DNA from: Desulfacinum infernum DSM 9756
GTDB lineage: Bacteria > Desulfobacterota > Syntrophobacteria > Syntrophobacterales > DSM-9756
Length of the DNA stretch: 64,000 nucleotides
Direction: 5' to 3'
Assembly (NCBI RefSeq): GCF_900129305.1
Contig: NZ_FQVB01000015.1
Location: 38,763 to 102,762 of the forward strand
The notes beneath the pieces were generated by a model. That model searched no databases. It was not told the DNA's origin and worked only from the letters and a program-made list of their open reading frames with translations. The first letter of the stretch is position 1. Each line of letters starts with the position of its first letter. Below are positions 42,219 to 51,039 of the stretch, in pieces. The position numbers were made by a program, and so were the translations under genes.

Positions 42219-43893
42219 CACCGGCCTCCCTTGTCTTGTTTCTGACAGCCAACGCGGCCAGCACGGCGTCAATGAGTTTTCCTGAAATCTCCAGGGATCT
42301 TTCCTTCAAGACGCCCTTCGCCGATTCCTCCGACACGATATGGCAGCGCTGGGCCAAGACATCCGCATTCAGCCATGCCAGAACCTTTTCGCCATGGATG
42401 GCATCCATGATCCATGCCGCCAAATCCTTCCATTCACTGTCCACTTTCACCCGGCAGCGTTCCAGTTGCTCCATGGCCGGCCGCTTCAATCGTTCGGCTT
42501 CATTTTCGCTCCTGAGCCAAGTGGTCAAGGTGCGGATCGCTTCTTCGGGTTTGCCGCGCAGGGGGGTCCGCAGGCGGCCGATGAGGCTGTTGGTCGGCAG
42601 GTTTACGGCTCTCTCTGCGAAGACTGCCGCTGCCTCTTCGATCTTTCTCGCCACGTGCGCCCAGACGATTCGCGCTTCAATGTCCGAAACCAGTTGGGGC
42701 GGCTGCCCGGTTCCGGTGTTGATGGACGGTATCTCTTGGGGTACGCGCAAGGTGATGGAGGCGAGCGGCGCATCGAGGAACAGGATCCGGCCGTAGCCTT
42801 CTTCCCTTCGTTCGCCCAATCCTTCGTTTTCGATCGCGCGAAGGTCGTCGGCCGGGATGTCTTGAACCGCTTCCAGCAGAAACACCGATCCGGCGGAAAC
42901 GGCCAGTACTTGCGGCAGTTCCAGCCGCCACTTGCGGTTGAAACCGCCGATCGGTTCAAAGGACCACCTTCTGCGCACCACCCTGGCCCGGCCGTCCAGC
43001 CGCCCTTGGATCAACTCCACAACCGCCGCCGGGTCGATCTGCCCGGTGTGGGCATGGCGCGCAATGCAGGCCGAGGTGAGGAGCAGGCGAAAGTGCTCAT
43101 GTTGAGAGATATCCCTGGCCACAGGCTGCAATGCCCTGGTCCCCGACCCCACAATCTCGCGCCCTCGGCTGCTCTCCCACTGGATCTCAGCGGTACCCCC
43201 GTATCCGGCCCTTCGGGATCGCCCGACCAGGATCACGGTCCCCAGCAATGCCCGGATGCGCTTTTCGGTCTGCTCCAATTCTTGGTCGGTTTCACCGCGG
43301 AGTTGGATCACCCCTTGGAAAGATTGTCCGGCGTCCAGGGACTCAAAAGCGAAGATCGCCCCGTGGGTGTTCCCTTGCGCGTCTTTCCACGCCCGGCCTT
43401 TTTGTCGGTCGCGCTGGTGATGGATGCGGGCACTCATCCTGAGGTAAAGGAGCACCGGTTGGGCGGCCCCGATGGTGATGAAGCATGGACCGAGGGGTAC
43501 CAGTTGTTCCTCAGGCCAATACTCACCCGGATCCTTGTCGACGGCCGGATGTCCGTCAAAGGAAGTGAGGTCCATGACATTCATAGATGCACGGCCTACC
43601 GGCTCATCTTTTTTCCGCCGCAAGGGTACGGGAACCGGCAGGGCCCTGCGGCCGTCCGCGAACGGATAGGCGTGCAGATAGCGCACCTTGCCGCCCAGCA
43701 CGAGATCATAGAACTCCTGCTGCCGGGATGCGTCCTCGCCCGGATCGCCCAGGGCTCGGGCCACGGCCCCGCGTACGGCGGATCCTGGGATAAAGGGCAG
43801 GGTGGAGGAGCTGTTGGGGTCGCCCCCAAGGGTTGTGATGATGGCCGGGGATTTCAGCGTCAGGGTGTAAGGAAGATAACGGTAGCACGTCAT
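42208..43893 (-). CDS. csx10: Type III-D RAMP protein Csx10
   Basis: 561 residues; ATG 43893 overlaps the upstream stop (ATGA). RAMP signatures are STLPFIPGSAVRGAVARAL near residue 30, SRRAGYGGTAEI (glycine loop) near residue 225, and a C-terminal part with NSLIGRLRTPLRGK. Csx10 is the Cas5-group subunit that, with Csx19 and TIGR03986-like RAMPs, marks type III-D. It should bind the 5' handle of the crRNA next to Cas10. Confidence 0.75.
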   Translation of the reverse strand: MTCYRYLPYTLTLKSPAIITTLGGDPNSSSTLPFIPGSAVRGAVARALGDPGEDASRQQEFYDLVLGGKVRYLHAYPFADGRRALPVPVPLRRKKDEPVGRASMNVMDLTSFDGHPAVDKDPGEYWPEEQLVPLGPCFITIGAAQPVLLYLRMSARIHHQRDRQKGRAWKDAQGNTHGAIFAFESLDAGQSFQGVIQLRGETDQELEQTEKRIRALLGTVILVGRSRRAGYGGTAEIQWESSRGREIVGSGTRALQPVARDISQHEHFRLLLTSACIARHAHTGQIDPAAVVELIQGRLDGRARVVRRRWSFEPIGGFNRKWRLELPQVLAVSAGSVFLLEAVQDIPADDLRAIENEGLGERREEGYGRILFLDAPLASITLRVPQEIPSINTGTGQPPQLVSDIEARIVWAHVARKIEEAAAVFAERAVNLPTNSLIGRLRTPLRGKPEEAIRTLTTWLRSENEAERLKRPAMEQLERCRVKVDSEWKDLAAWIMDAIHGEKVLAWLNADVLAQRCHIVSEESAKGVLKERSLEISGKLIDAVLAALAVRNKTREAGDGQ

Positions 43894-44525
43894 GCCGCCC
43901 CTCCTTTCGCCGCGCGCCTGGTTTTCTCAAGGTCTCCATCGAGGGTCAGACGGATATGGCCGCGGCCGCGGTTGCGGCCCAGCCCCGCGTGCCGGGTCGC
44001 CAGGAGGGCCAAAGACAGGCAGCGGACATCCTCGGCGGAGGGGTCGGCCAGCCAATGGAGGGGCGCGCGCAGAGTCAGTCCCCGCACAATCACCCGCACC
44101 GCCCGCAGGGTGGTCCTGGCCGGTGCTCCCGTGCGCCTGTCCTCCGAGGTCTGGCGCCGGATATCGGTCAGCGCCTCCAGCACGGCCGCTGGTGAAACGG
44201 GATGGTTCTCTCGGGTCTCCGCCGCCTGGATCCACTGCTTGGTTTCATCGTCCACCACGCCGTCACCGATGCGTAAAATGGAACATTCGTCACAATCGGC
44301 TTCAGGGCCGAATACCCGCAACGCGGTTTGAGACAAATCCGGGAAGCAAGGCCCCATGGAGAGCCAGGAATCACGCAAGAGGCCGCGGATGGTCTTGCCG
44401 CCCAAAAACGGAAGCCCCCATTGGTCGTGCTCCACCTCCACGTCCACCACCCCGGCGGTCCCTTCGCCCCGGCTGAAGGCGGCGTCGGAGAGAAGCTCGA
44501 TCTGAATGAACTGATTTTGGCTCAT
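43890..44525 (-). CDS. Cas7-like RAMP subunit (Csm3 group)
   Basis: 211 residues with AAGGAGG upstream; ATGA overlaps at both ends with cas10 and csx10. It has the compact Cas7 layout: LPFLGGKTIRGLLRDSW near residue 40 (PGSSLRG-like) and ATRHAGLGRNRGRGHIRL near residue 185 (glycine-rich loop). It should be a backbone subunit of the III-D complex, binding crRNA. Confidence 0.78.
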   Translation of the reverse strand: MSQNQFIQIELLSDAAFSRGEGTAGVVDVEVEHDQWGLPFLGGKTIRGLLRDSWLSMGPCFPDLSQTALRVFGPEADCDECSILRIGDGVVDDETKQWIQAAETRENHPVSPAAVLEALTDIRRQTSEDRRTGAPARTTLRAVRVIVRGLTLRAPLHWLADPSAEDVRCLSLALLATRHAGLGRNRGRGHIRLTLDGDLEKTRRAAKGGAA

Positions 44526-46144
44526 GGCGTCTTTTCCTCCTTGCCCTGGTGATCTGGGGCTGCATCCAGCTCCAGGTGCAGATCAAGCAACTCCAGGGCG
44601 TCGATGAGCGGCGTGCGCGTCGCAGCGAAGAAGCCGTTTTCTTCGATGGCGGTTGGAAACTTGAGCACCTTGTCCACCACCTTCCACGCTTTCAAGGTTT
44701 CCTTCACGCTGTCCGGCCCTTCGCGGGCCAGTTCCGCCAAAGCCTTGACCTTGTTTCGCCGCCCGGCCCAGGGTCCCTCCCTCAAGCCCGCCGTCCTGTC
44801 GTGAAGGAGCGTCCCGGAGAGCCACCGCCAGGTCTCGGCCTCGGCCCTTCCGGAACCCAACCGATAGGGCCGGCAGGTCAACCGACAGCCGGCGGCTTGA
44901 TATTGCCTCTTGCGGATGGCTTCCACCGATTCCCCCGGCCGGCAGGTGCCGATGTGCCAATCCACGGCGCAGCCGGGATCGTTCTGTTGCCTCAACATGC
45001 CTTTGGCGGAGGCGCACAGGGCTTCCGCCAAGTCATAAGCCCTGGCAAAGGGCGCATGGACGCGGACCATGGCCACGCCGGCGCAGGCAGTAATCCTGCC
45101 GAGGTGCGGAACATTGCTCTTCTCGAACACGCTGAGGGCTGTTGCGGCCAGGTCCAGGGCGATACGGCCGTCGCAAACGAAGGTCAGGTCGTCCCCCCCA
45201 AGCAGGATGGGGCGCAGGGGGAGCATCCATGCGCCACCCACCTTTTTCAGTTCAAAACCCAGTCGAGCCGGTCTCCCTGTGATCTTCACCCTTTCCGTGC
45301 CGTTTTCGACCTTTTTCTCTACGCATTGCTGGACGCGGCCTACCACTACCTTCAAGGCTTCCCTTCCCAGTCGGTCTATGGCCTCCGACCACTCACGGTA
45401 TTCCCTCCGAACGGTATCGTCATCGGCTCCGTTTTCGGATTTTTTCTTAAGCCACTCCTTGATCTTTTGCCCCACGCTGTTGCCGTCTATGTGAACCACC
45501 CCGATCTTTTGCCCCACGCTGTTGCCGTCTATGTGAACCACCCCGATCAAGCTGGTATCGCCCAGGGTCCGGGCCAAGTCATCGAGTTCCATGGGGAAGG
45601 CAAATTCGTTCTTGTCCTTCAAGTAATCTCTCCAGTGACGCGCTGCTTCGTCCCGCTTCTCCCGGCGTTTCAGGATTCCCCTCGAAAGGGGTACGGTAGA
45701 TTCGTTTGGATCGAAACCAGATGCGGGAAGACCGGTTTCCCGGCACGAGGCCGTGACGGACAAGCCGAGAAGAGGTGCGGAAGGCGAGCGTTCGGTCTTC
45801 ACCCGGGCCAGTTCGATCTGGACCTCCTGAATCGCTTTGGCCAAACTTCCCTTGTTGTATTCCTTGTGAACCAGGGCTACTTCAAGGCCTGGAGCCTCGT
45901 CGTGCAATCGGCGGGTGTAGCGGGCTGCAAGCGAGCGGGCCTCTTCCATGGAGGTGCTCTCGAGAAGGGCGTTTCCGCCGCCGGCCAGGAGGATCTTTTC
46001 CAACGCAACCAACCCCTTCAGCGCCCCCTCTCCCGACGTGCCCCAATGCACCAGGTACGACCCGGCCACCACGTCCCGAAGCCGGTTGGACTGAAAGATG
46101 AAGCGCTGCACGCCCAGCACATCGATCGCCGTCAAGACAGGCAT
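44522..46144 (-). CDS. cas10: Cas10 of the type III-D-like complex: GGDD palm, no HD domain
   Basis: 540 residues from ATG 46144, six bases after AGGAGG (a GTG at 46150 is in frame but overlaps the site). It starts directly with a Cas10 palm-like fold (VLTAIDVLGVQRFIFQSNRLRDVVAGS). There is no N-terminal HD nuclease. The cyclase motif LGGDDLTFVCD is intact near residue 317. The first palm motif GVVHIDGNSVGQ occurs twice in a row because of an exact 42-bp duplication (residues about 200-227). With GGDD present it should make cyclic oligoadenylates, subject to the effect of that duplication. DNA cleavage by an HD domain is not expected. Confidence 0.82.
   Translation of the reverse strand: MPVLTAIDVLGVQRFIFQSNRLRDVVAGSYLVHWGTSGEGALKGLVALEKILLAGGGNALLESTSMEEARSLAARYTRRLHDEAPGLEVALVHKEYNKGSLAKAIQEVQIELARVKTERSPSAPLLGLSVTASCRETGLPASGFDPNESTVPLSRGILKRREKRDEAARHWRDYLKDKNEFAFPMELDDLARTLGDTSLIGVVHIDGNSVGQKIGVVHIDGNSVGQKIKEWLKKKSENGADDDTVRREYREWSEAIDRLGREALKVVVGRVQQCVEKKVENGTERVKITGRPARLGFELKKVGGAWMLPLRPILLGGDDLTFVCDGRIALDLAATALSVFEKSNVPHLGRITACAGVAMVRVHAPFARAYDLAEALCASAKGMLRQQNDPGCAVDWHIGTCRPGESVEAIRKRQYQAAGCRLTCRPYRLGSGRAEAETWRWLSGTLLHDRTAGLREGPWAGRRNKVKALAELAREGPDSVKETLKAWKVVDKVLKFPTAIEENGFFAATRTPLIDALELLDLHLELDAAPDHQGKEEKTP
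45461..45544 (-). repeat. Exact 42-bp tandem duplication inside the III-D cas10
   Basis: Two identical 42-bp units (45461-45502 and 45503-45544) duplicate a 14-residue block containing HIDGNSVGQ. The frame is kept. Complete identity of the units points to a recent event. Confidence 0.95.
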
Positions 46145-46153
46145 GGCCACCTC

Positions 46154-47332
46154 CTATGAATCGAGCCACCGTTTCAGGGAGTCTGTGTTGGGGTCGGCGT
46201 TGACTCCCGCCCATTCTTTCACGTCATCGAGGCCGAAAACCTGCGGGGTGTTGGGCGCATCCCAGACATCGGCCACATCGTTTCGCAGTTGATCCACGAA
46301 GGCCCCCTTGGAATCGTCGCCATCCAGCAGGCAGACCAGGGCCGAACGGGCCAGATCCCCTCCCAACTGGCGCGCCCTCATGGCCACCTCGAACAGTTTG
46401 GATTTGCAGAGGCGGATCGTTGTATCCGTCGTGCAAGAGACCACATAGAGCCGGTGGCCTCGGACGAGCGCCACGTCGATTTCACACTGCCGACCATTGG
46501 CGAGCTGACAATCAAGGCCGACGGCCATCTCGTCGCCGTTGGCGATGTGCCTAACCAAGACTCCGCACCAGGTCTCCAACCAACCGCCTCCCAGAAAACC
46601 CAGCCAGGTTTCGTAGGTCTTTTTGTTCCAGTGGGCTTCCGGGATCTGCTTGATGCTCAGACCGCAGGGCACCATTTTATTGAGCATTACGGCATCGGCC
46701 TTTGCTTTTCCAAAAGACAGGCGCTTATTGTTATCGTCACGATGGATGCTGTAGAGCTTTCCTGCGAGACTCGGGTCATTCAGGACCGCTTTTGCGATTA
46801 TCTCCGCATCCTTGTCGGTGGGGCGGCCGTCCGGTTGCTGTATGCCTTGCTCGATACGCATGATCCCGTGCAGGGCAAGAACGTCGTCCAGAGTCAATTT
46901 GAGCTGTTGTTTTGACAGATCCATTTCATAGCCGTCGTCAAAGCGCAACAGACCTTTGCGCTCATCCAGGTAGGACGCATGTTCATCTTTCCCTCCGGCA
47001 TCCCGGAAGGCCATCCGGGCATGGGCCGCCATGATCTTGGTTCCCCCCGTGTAGTGCAGGTGAGCATCGCTAAGGTCTTTTGACGGAAATGCATTTCTCA
47101 CCTTAGAGGCGCTGGTTACCTCCTCGATGCATGTTTCCTCTATGCTTGGTTTCCCATCCGCAAGTCTTGCCTCCAGCCTTTCCCGAAGGCGGTTCTTCAC
47201 CTCCTCCGTTTCCGGGCTGTAGAGCAAGCAGATCCTTCGGGGTTTCAGTATGAGGGCGGCAAGATAATTGGGCAGAGGGTTGGATCCGACAAGCAGGAGG
47301 AGCCGCTCACATGTCCTTTCTTTTTCAGGCAT
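46154..47332 (-). CDS. Card1/Can2-like CARF protein with PD-(D/E)XK-type domain
   Basis: 392 residues from ATG 47332, behind GGAGGG. The N-terminal CARF domain starts LLLLVGSNPLPNYLA and has the ligand loop HYTGGTKIMAAHAR. A wHTH-like middle follows. From about residue 245 is a PD-(D/E)XK-like DUF1887 nuclease core: GGWLETWCGVLV, then CEIDVALVRGHRLYVVSCTTD. The first acidic residue is present, but the expected E-x-K is S-C-T here, so cleavage may be lost or the Lys moved (CKSKLFE follows). Known relatives cleave DNA/RNA when cA4 binds. It is the first gene of the III-D operon, 10 bp before cas10. Confidence 0.72.
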   Translation of the reverse strand: MPEKERTCERLLLLVGSNPLPNYLAALILKPRRICLLYSPETEEVKNRLRERLEARLADGKPSIEETCIEEVTSASKVRNAFPSKDLSDAHLHYTGGTKIMAAHARMAFRDAGGKDEHASYLDERKGLLRFDDGYEMDLSKQQLKLTLDDVLALHGIMRIEQGIQQPDGRPTDKDAEIIAKAVLNDPSLAGKLYSIHRDDNNKRLSFGKAKADAVMLNKMVPCGLSIKQIPEAHWNKKTYETWLGFLGGGWLETWCGVLVRHIANGDEMAVGLDCQLANGRQCEIDVALVRGHRLYVVSCTTDTTIRLCKSKLFEVAMRARQLGGDLARSALVCLLDGDDSKGAFVDQLRNDVADVWDAPNTPQVFGLDDVKEWAGVNADPNTDSLKRWLDS

Positions 47333-47451
47333 CAGTTTTCCCTCCACTGTTCTTTAATCTGGCGGCATGGTTATCGTCTCTTCTCCAGGAAGCGGCCGAG
47401 AGGGAATCTCGGGTTCGTGGATAATCGCAATGCCACGAGCCTTCCGGGGGT

Positions 47452-48070
47452 CGCTATACGGTACGCCGCCTGATGCGCGAGCATGGTCTGCAGGCTCCGC
47501 ACAGAAGGGGCTCTGATCGTGGTCCCTGGGTCCATGACGGGACCATCATCCCAGATGGTCCGAACCGGATGTGGGGCCCGATGCCACCCAGGTGCATACC
47601 CGGCACGACGGCTTGGCTACGGTGTTCGTCGCCGTAGACCGCTTCGTCGCCGACGTGGTCGGCATCCATGCTGCCCGACCCGGAACGCGTTCCGAAGCGC
47701 TGGAGCCGATCTACCAGGGTATTGTGAAACACCTTGCTCCGCTGACGGCCAACATTGCCAAGGGGCTGACCCTGCGACACGATCATGACCCACAGTACAT
47801 GAGCTACGCCTTCCAGCAAGAGATGTAGTTCCTCGGCATCGAATCGAGTCCCAGCTTCGTCAGAGCGCCGGAGCGTAACGTAGCGGCTGAGCGTTTCATC
47901 CGCGCCCTGAAGGAGCAGCTATTGTGGGTCCGAACCTTCGACACGGTCGAAGAGATCCGTCAGGCTTTGCTCGAGTCCAAGGAACGGTTCAATGAACACC
48001 GGCTCCTTGAAGGGCATGGCTATGCCCCCCAAGTGCGCGCTGCCAGCGTGCCTTTGGAGAAGGCGGCATG
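47452..48070 (+). pseudogene. IS3-family transposase remnant between the two type III operons
   Basis: Translation gives RYTVRRLMREHGLQAP, then (after a one-base deletion near 47578) DATQVHTRHDGLATVFVAVDRF, then HDHDPQY, an in-frame TAG at 47826-47828, and NVAAERFIRALKEQL through to LEKAA and TGA at 48068-48070. The DDE residues are recognisable. Frameshift plus stop make it dead. The element end (CGTTTTCGGACA) follows at about 48127-48138. Its N-terminal half and left end are missing. Confidence 0.75.
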
Positions 48071-48143
48071 AATTTTGTGCAAAACCGTGTACAGGATTTC
48101 GGGGGCTTCACAGGCGAACTCAACTGCTCGTTTTCGGACAATC

Positions 48144-48226
48144 CACTAAAGAATTTTGAGGGCCAGGCGGACCGGCACCCCCTGGAACTCCGGTCCCGCC
48201 TGGCGTTGCAGATTCTTTGGATTCCT
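48144..48226. pseudogene. Two inverted Nudix-gene 3' tail fragments
   Basis: Directly after the IS end, CTAAAGAATTTTGAGGGCCA is the reverse complement of the 3' end of the Nudix gene at 36508. Right behind it, on the plus strand, the frame reads ADRHPLELRSRLALQIL, close to the Nudix C-terminus AGRHPLELWSRLALEIL. The two fragments lie tail to tail as an inverted repeat. No full gene is left. Confidence 0.7.
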
Positions 48227-48303
48227 CGAAAAGGGGACTCCCGCATCTCGGGGATCGGTATCTCCATGCCGGCTTTTGAGCAAACCATCCCAAAGGCCCA
48301 GAT

Positions 48304-49995
48304 TCAATCCAGGTATTCTTGGATGGAAACCTGAAACGGCGTACTCTTCCAAAGGTTTTGCCGCTGCATTCGATCCTTCAGCACCTCAGCCGCTTTCCGG
48401 GCCAAGACTTCATCTGCTCGCTCCATTTCCTTGAAAAGCCGTTCCATGGCTATTTTATCCGTCAGAGAGACGGTTTTGGCTTTTTCCACAAGGCCTTTGG
48501 AAGGAACAGGCATGGCGGCACCGCCCACAGGTCCGTGGTGGGGAGGAGTCGGTGCTTTTGGAGGCTGCTTTCGGGCTTCTTCCATCCCAGCGGTTCTGCT
48601 CGCTTCAGCAGCTGAAGTCGCGGATGATGCCCGCTTTTGCCTTCTTGTTTCCGGCAACCCCTGGATCGGGTCTTCCGGTGCCCCTGAGGCTCTTTCCTTA
48701 TCTGTGGATTTCTGAGCCTGCCCGCCGACAGAAGGAGCCGGCGCGGCACTTTTCTTGTCCGGCCCTTCGTCTTCGACAATTCGGATGCGCGCCCAGCCCA
48801 TGGGCAGGCACTCTTGCTTACTCTTCACCCACACCCTGCGGGACTTGGGAGCCGGGTCGGTTCCCCGGTGCAGACCGCAGACGTTTCGGATCCGCTGGCG
48901 CAGCGACTCGCTCCACAGGAGATTCACCGTGGTGGAAAGCATTCCCGAGCCGAACCCGATCCGGAAGATCGATCCCCCCAACGCCTCGTACCAGCTCTTG
49001 AGGAAGCCCCCTTGAGGTTCACCTCTGGCGGTGTAGAAGGCCTTTTCATGTTCTGCAATGTCCCGGTTCATGCGATCGGCCAGAAGAAGGACACCTTTCA
49101 CGGTCGACGCTGGAGCCTTCTTACTCCGATTTTCTTTTAAAAACATCCGCCAGAGTTCATGGTCCCAAAGGATTTCCGTCTGGAACGTGCCCGCGGTCAC
49201 GGCTTCCACCCAAACGACCAAGTCTCCCTTTCCTTTGGGCTTTTGGCTCCAGTAATGGCTCCCATCGGGCTTCTTGGACAAAAACTGAATGGGGATGACC
49301 CGGGTTTCGACCTTTCCGTTGACGGGATAGGCATCCCGCACCTTGAGACAGCGAAGAATGTCCCGGTTCTGGTCATTGGCTTTTCCTGCAATGTCCCAGC
49401 TCTGCAGAACCTCCTTTTGAAGCGGGGCAGACAGAAATTTTTTTGCACGTTCTTTCTTGTGTTCATTTTGAAGTTTCTGAATCCACTGATTCACTTGGGC
49501 TTCACGAGGATGCCTTGCCTCCCCGGAGCCGGTGAGCTCAGCCTTCATAGCTCCGTAGAGAAACGCGGTGCGCAAAACCCCCTTGATAGATGTACCGGGA
49601 AGATAAACCCTCCCGAAACCGTCCCGCACGAACGGCCGGAAATCGGACATGTCCGGACCTCCGCCGGGTACGGAATACGCCGCCACGGCCGGGCCGATCT
49701 TCTTAAAATCCGTGCCCCGGGCTTTTTCTTCAAGGAACTTCCCCAAGCCCTTCCTGCGCAGGTGCCCGGAGAAGGCTTGATGGACGAAGTCGTCCATGAG
49801 GTTCCTTTCCATCAGAAAGCGGCCCAGCTTGGCCTCGTCCACCACATGCACCCGCTGACCGTCGTATAGGAATTCCATGGGGAGCAGGGAGCCGTCCCGC
49901 GTCCCAATATGGATGGGGGAAAGGACCGTGAAATTCACGATCAGTTTTTCCAACACCTTTTCCGCCGCAGGGGACGGTGCCGCCTGAGTGGCCAT
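48304..49995 (-). CDS. csm5: Csm5, type III-A RAMP subunit, with long C-terminal extension
   Basis: 563 residues, long for Csm5. The first 370 residues have the RAMP pattern: LSPIHIGTRDGSLLPMEFLYDG, VYLPGTSIKGVLRTAFLYGA near residue 135, and FRIGFGSGMLSTTVNLLW near residue 340. After about residue 400 comes a Pro/Ala/Lys-rich probably disordered stretch and a final helical part (AMERLFKEMERADEVLARKAAEVLK). Csm5 caps the crRNA 3' side of the complex. It is the last gene of the III-A operon and ends near the IS scar. Confidence 0.85.
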   Translation of the reverse strand: MATQAAPSPAAEKVLEKLIVNFTVLSPIHIGTRDGSLLPMEFLYDGQRVHVVDEAKLGRFLMERNLMDDFVHQAFSGHLRRKGLGKFLEEKARGTDFKKIGPAVAAYSVPGGGPDMSDFRPFVRDGFGRVYLPGTSIKGVLRTAFLYGAMKAELTGSGEARHPREAQVNQWIQKLQNEHKKERAKKFLSAPLQKEVLQSWDIAGKANDQNRDILRCLKVRDAYPVNGKVETRVIPIQFLSKKPDGSHYWSQKPKGKGDLVVWVEAVTAGTFQTEILWDHELWRMFLKENRSKKAPASTVKGVLLLADRMNRDIAEHEKAFYTARGEPQGGFLKSWYEALGGSIFRIGFGSGMLSTTVNLLWSESLRQRIRNVCGLHRGTDPAPKSRRVWVKSKQECLPMGWARIRIVEDEGPDKKSAAPAPSVGGQAQKSTDKERASGAPEDPIQGLPETRRQKRASSATSAAEASRTAGMEEARKQPPKAPTPPHHGPVGGAAMPVPSKGLVEKAKTVSLTDKIAMERLFKEMERADEVLARKAAEVLKDRMQRQNLWKSTPFQVSIQEYLD

Positions 49996-50016
49996 AAAGC
50001 GCCTCCGAAGAACCCT

Positions 50017-51039
50017 TTAGGGAAACCAAAAGCCCATGCCGCTGCGATAGACGCGATGAGGCAGACCCAGGGCCGGGCCGTGTTCCGGCGTCACATCCAC
50101 CAAACGCCCTGCCAGGGGTTCTGTCGCCACCGAACCTTCGGTGATGAAACGCACCCGTTTTCTTTTGAGGGTCGTGGCATGGCGGCCTGAGACCACAAAT
50201 CCCCGGCTTTCCTCCATCTCCCAGGCGGTTAGCGTTTCCGTGAGCCGCCCCAATTCCTCGGGAGTGGGCGCGTACCGGGAAAGCAGTAAATACCTGCCGG
50301 GCTTTCGAAGATCCCCAAGATCGCCCCACACCTCTTCCAAAGGGACAAACCCGTCGAATCGAAAAGTCCCCAGACCATAAGTCCGTTCGCCCCCGAGCCC
50401 CATATCCCCGAGGAGCCGAAACGCTGCCTCAAGCCTCTTTCCACAATCGTCGTCCCGGATACGCACTAGTCCGTAGAGACCCGCCCCGCGTCGAAAGTGC
50501 ACCACGCCGCACCACCAGATGGAACTGTTCTGGGAGCTCCGATCCAAAGCCACCCGGGGGCGCAGCTCATTGATGAACCATCCCTCACCGGACTCAGCAT
50601 CCCAGGGTCGTGCCAATGGACGGGCCCTCTCCCGAAGGAGACCCAGATCTCTTTCACCGAGGGGCCGCCCACCGAGCCAGCGAAGCACATCACTTGGCTG
50701 GAGGTAGCGGATTTTTTTGATGTCCTTCCCCGCACGTTGCAGAAGCGTCGAATCCTCCACAGGAGGGGACGTCAGAGGTCGTGGTAAGGCGTAGAGCCGG
50801 CCTTGGCCGTTCCCAGCTCCCGGACCGAAAGGAAAAAGCGAACTGAGGGTGAATGGGGGGGGTTGGTCGTTCAGCTCACGAAGAACCTCCTCTGCTTCCC
50901 CCAGGAGGGCCAGCGCGTTGACAATCCCCGAAAAGAGAGAATCCGACGGAACGGTCTCCCTTGTCTCTTCCAACCCGATCCCCTGCCGCCCAAAGTGGGC
51001 CCCGGCCGGAAATTCCAGATGATAGAGATAGGTTTTCAT
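50017..51039 (-). CDS. csm4: Csm4, type III-A Cas5-group subunit
   Basis: 340 residues; ATG 51039 overlaps the csm3 stop (ATGA). The N-terminus FPAGAHFGRQGIGLEETRETVPSDSLFSGIVNAL is the typical Csm4 opening, and GLGGERTYGLGTFRFDG near residue 225 is the glycine-rich RAMP loop. Csm4 binds the crRNA 5' handle and Cas10. Confidence 0.88.
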   Translation of the reverse strand: MKTYLYHLEFPAGAHFGRQGIGLEETRETVPSDSLFSGIVNALALLGEAEEVLRELNDQPPPFTLSSLFPFGPGAGNGQGRLYALPRPLTSPPVEDSTLLQRAGKDIKKIRYLQPSDVLRWLGGRPLGERDLGLLRERARPLARPWDAESGEGWFINELRPRVALDRSSQNSSIWWCGVVHFRRGAGLYGLVRIRDDDCGKRLEAAFRLLGDMGLGGERTYGLGTFRFDGFVPLEEVWGDLGDLRKPGRYLLLSRYAPTPEELGRLTETLTAWEMEESRGFVVSGRHATTLKRKRVRFITEGSVATEPLAGRLVDVTPEHGPALGLPHRVYRSGMGFWFP

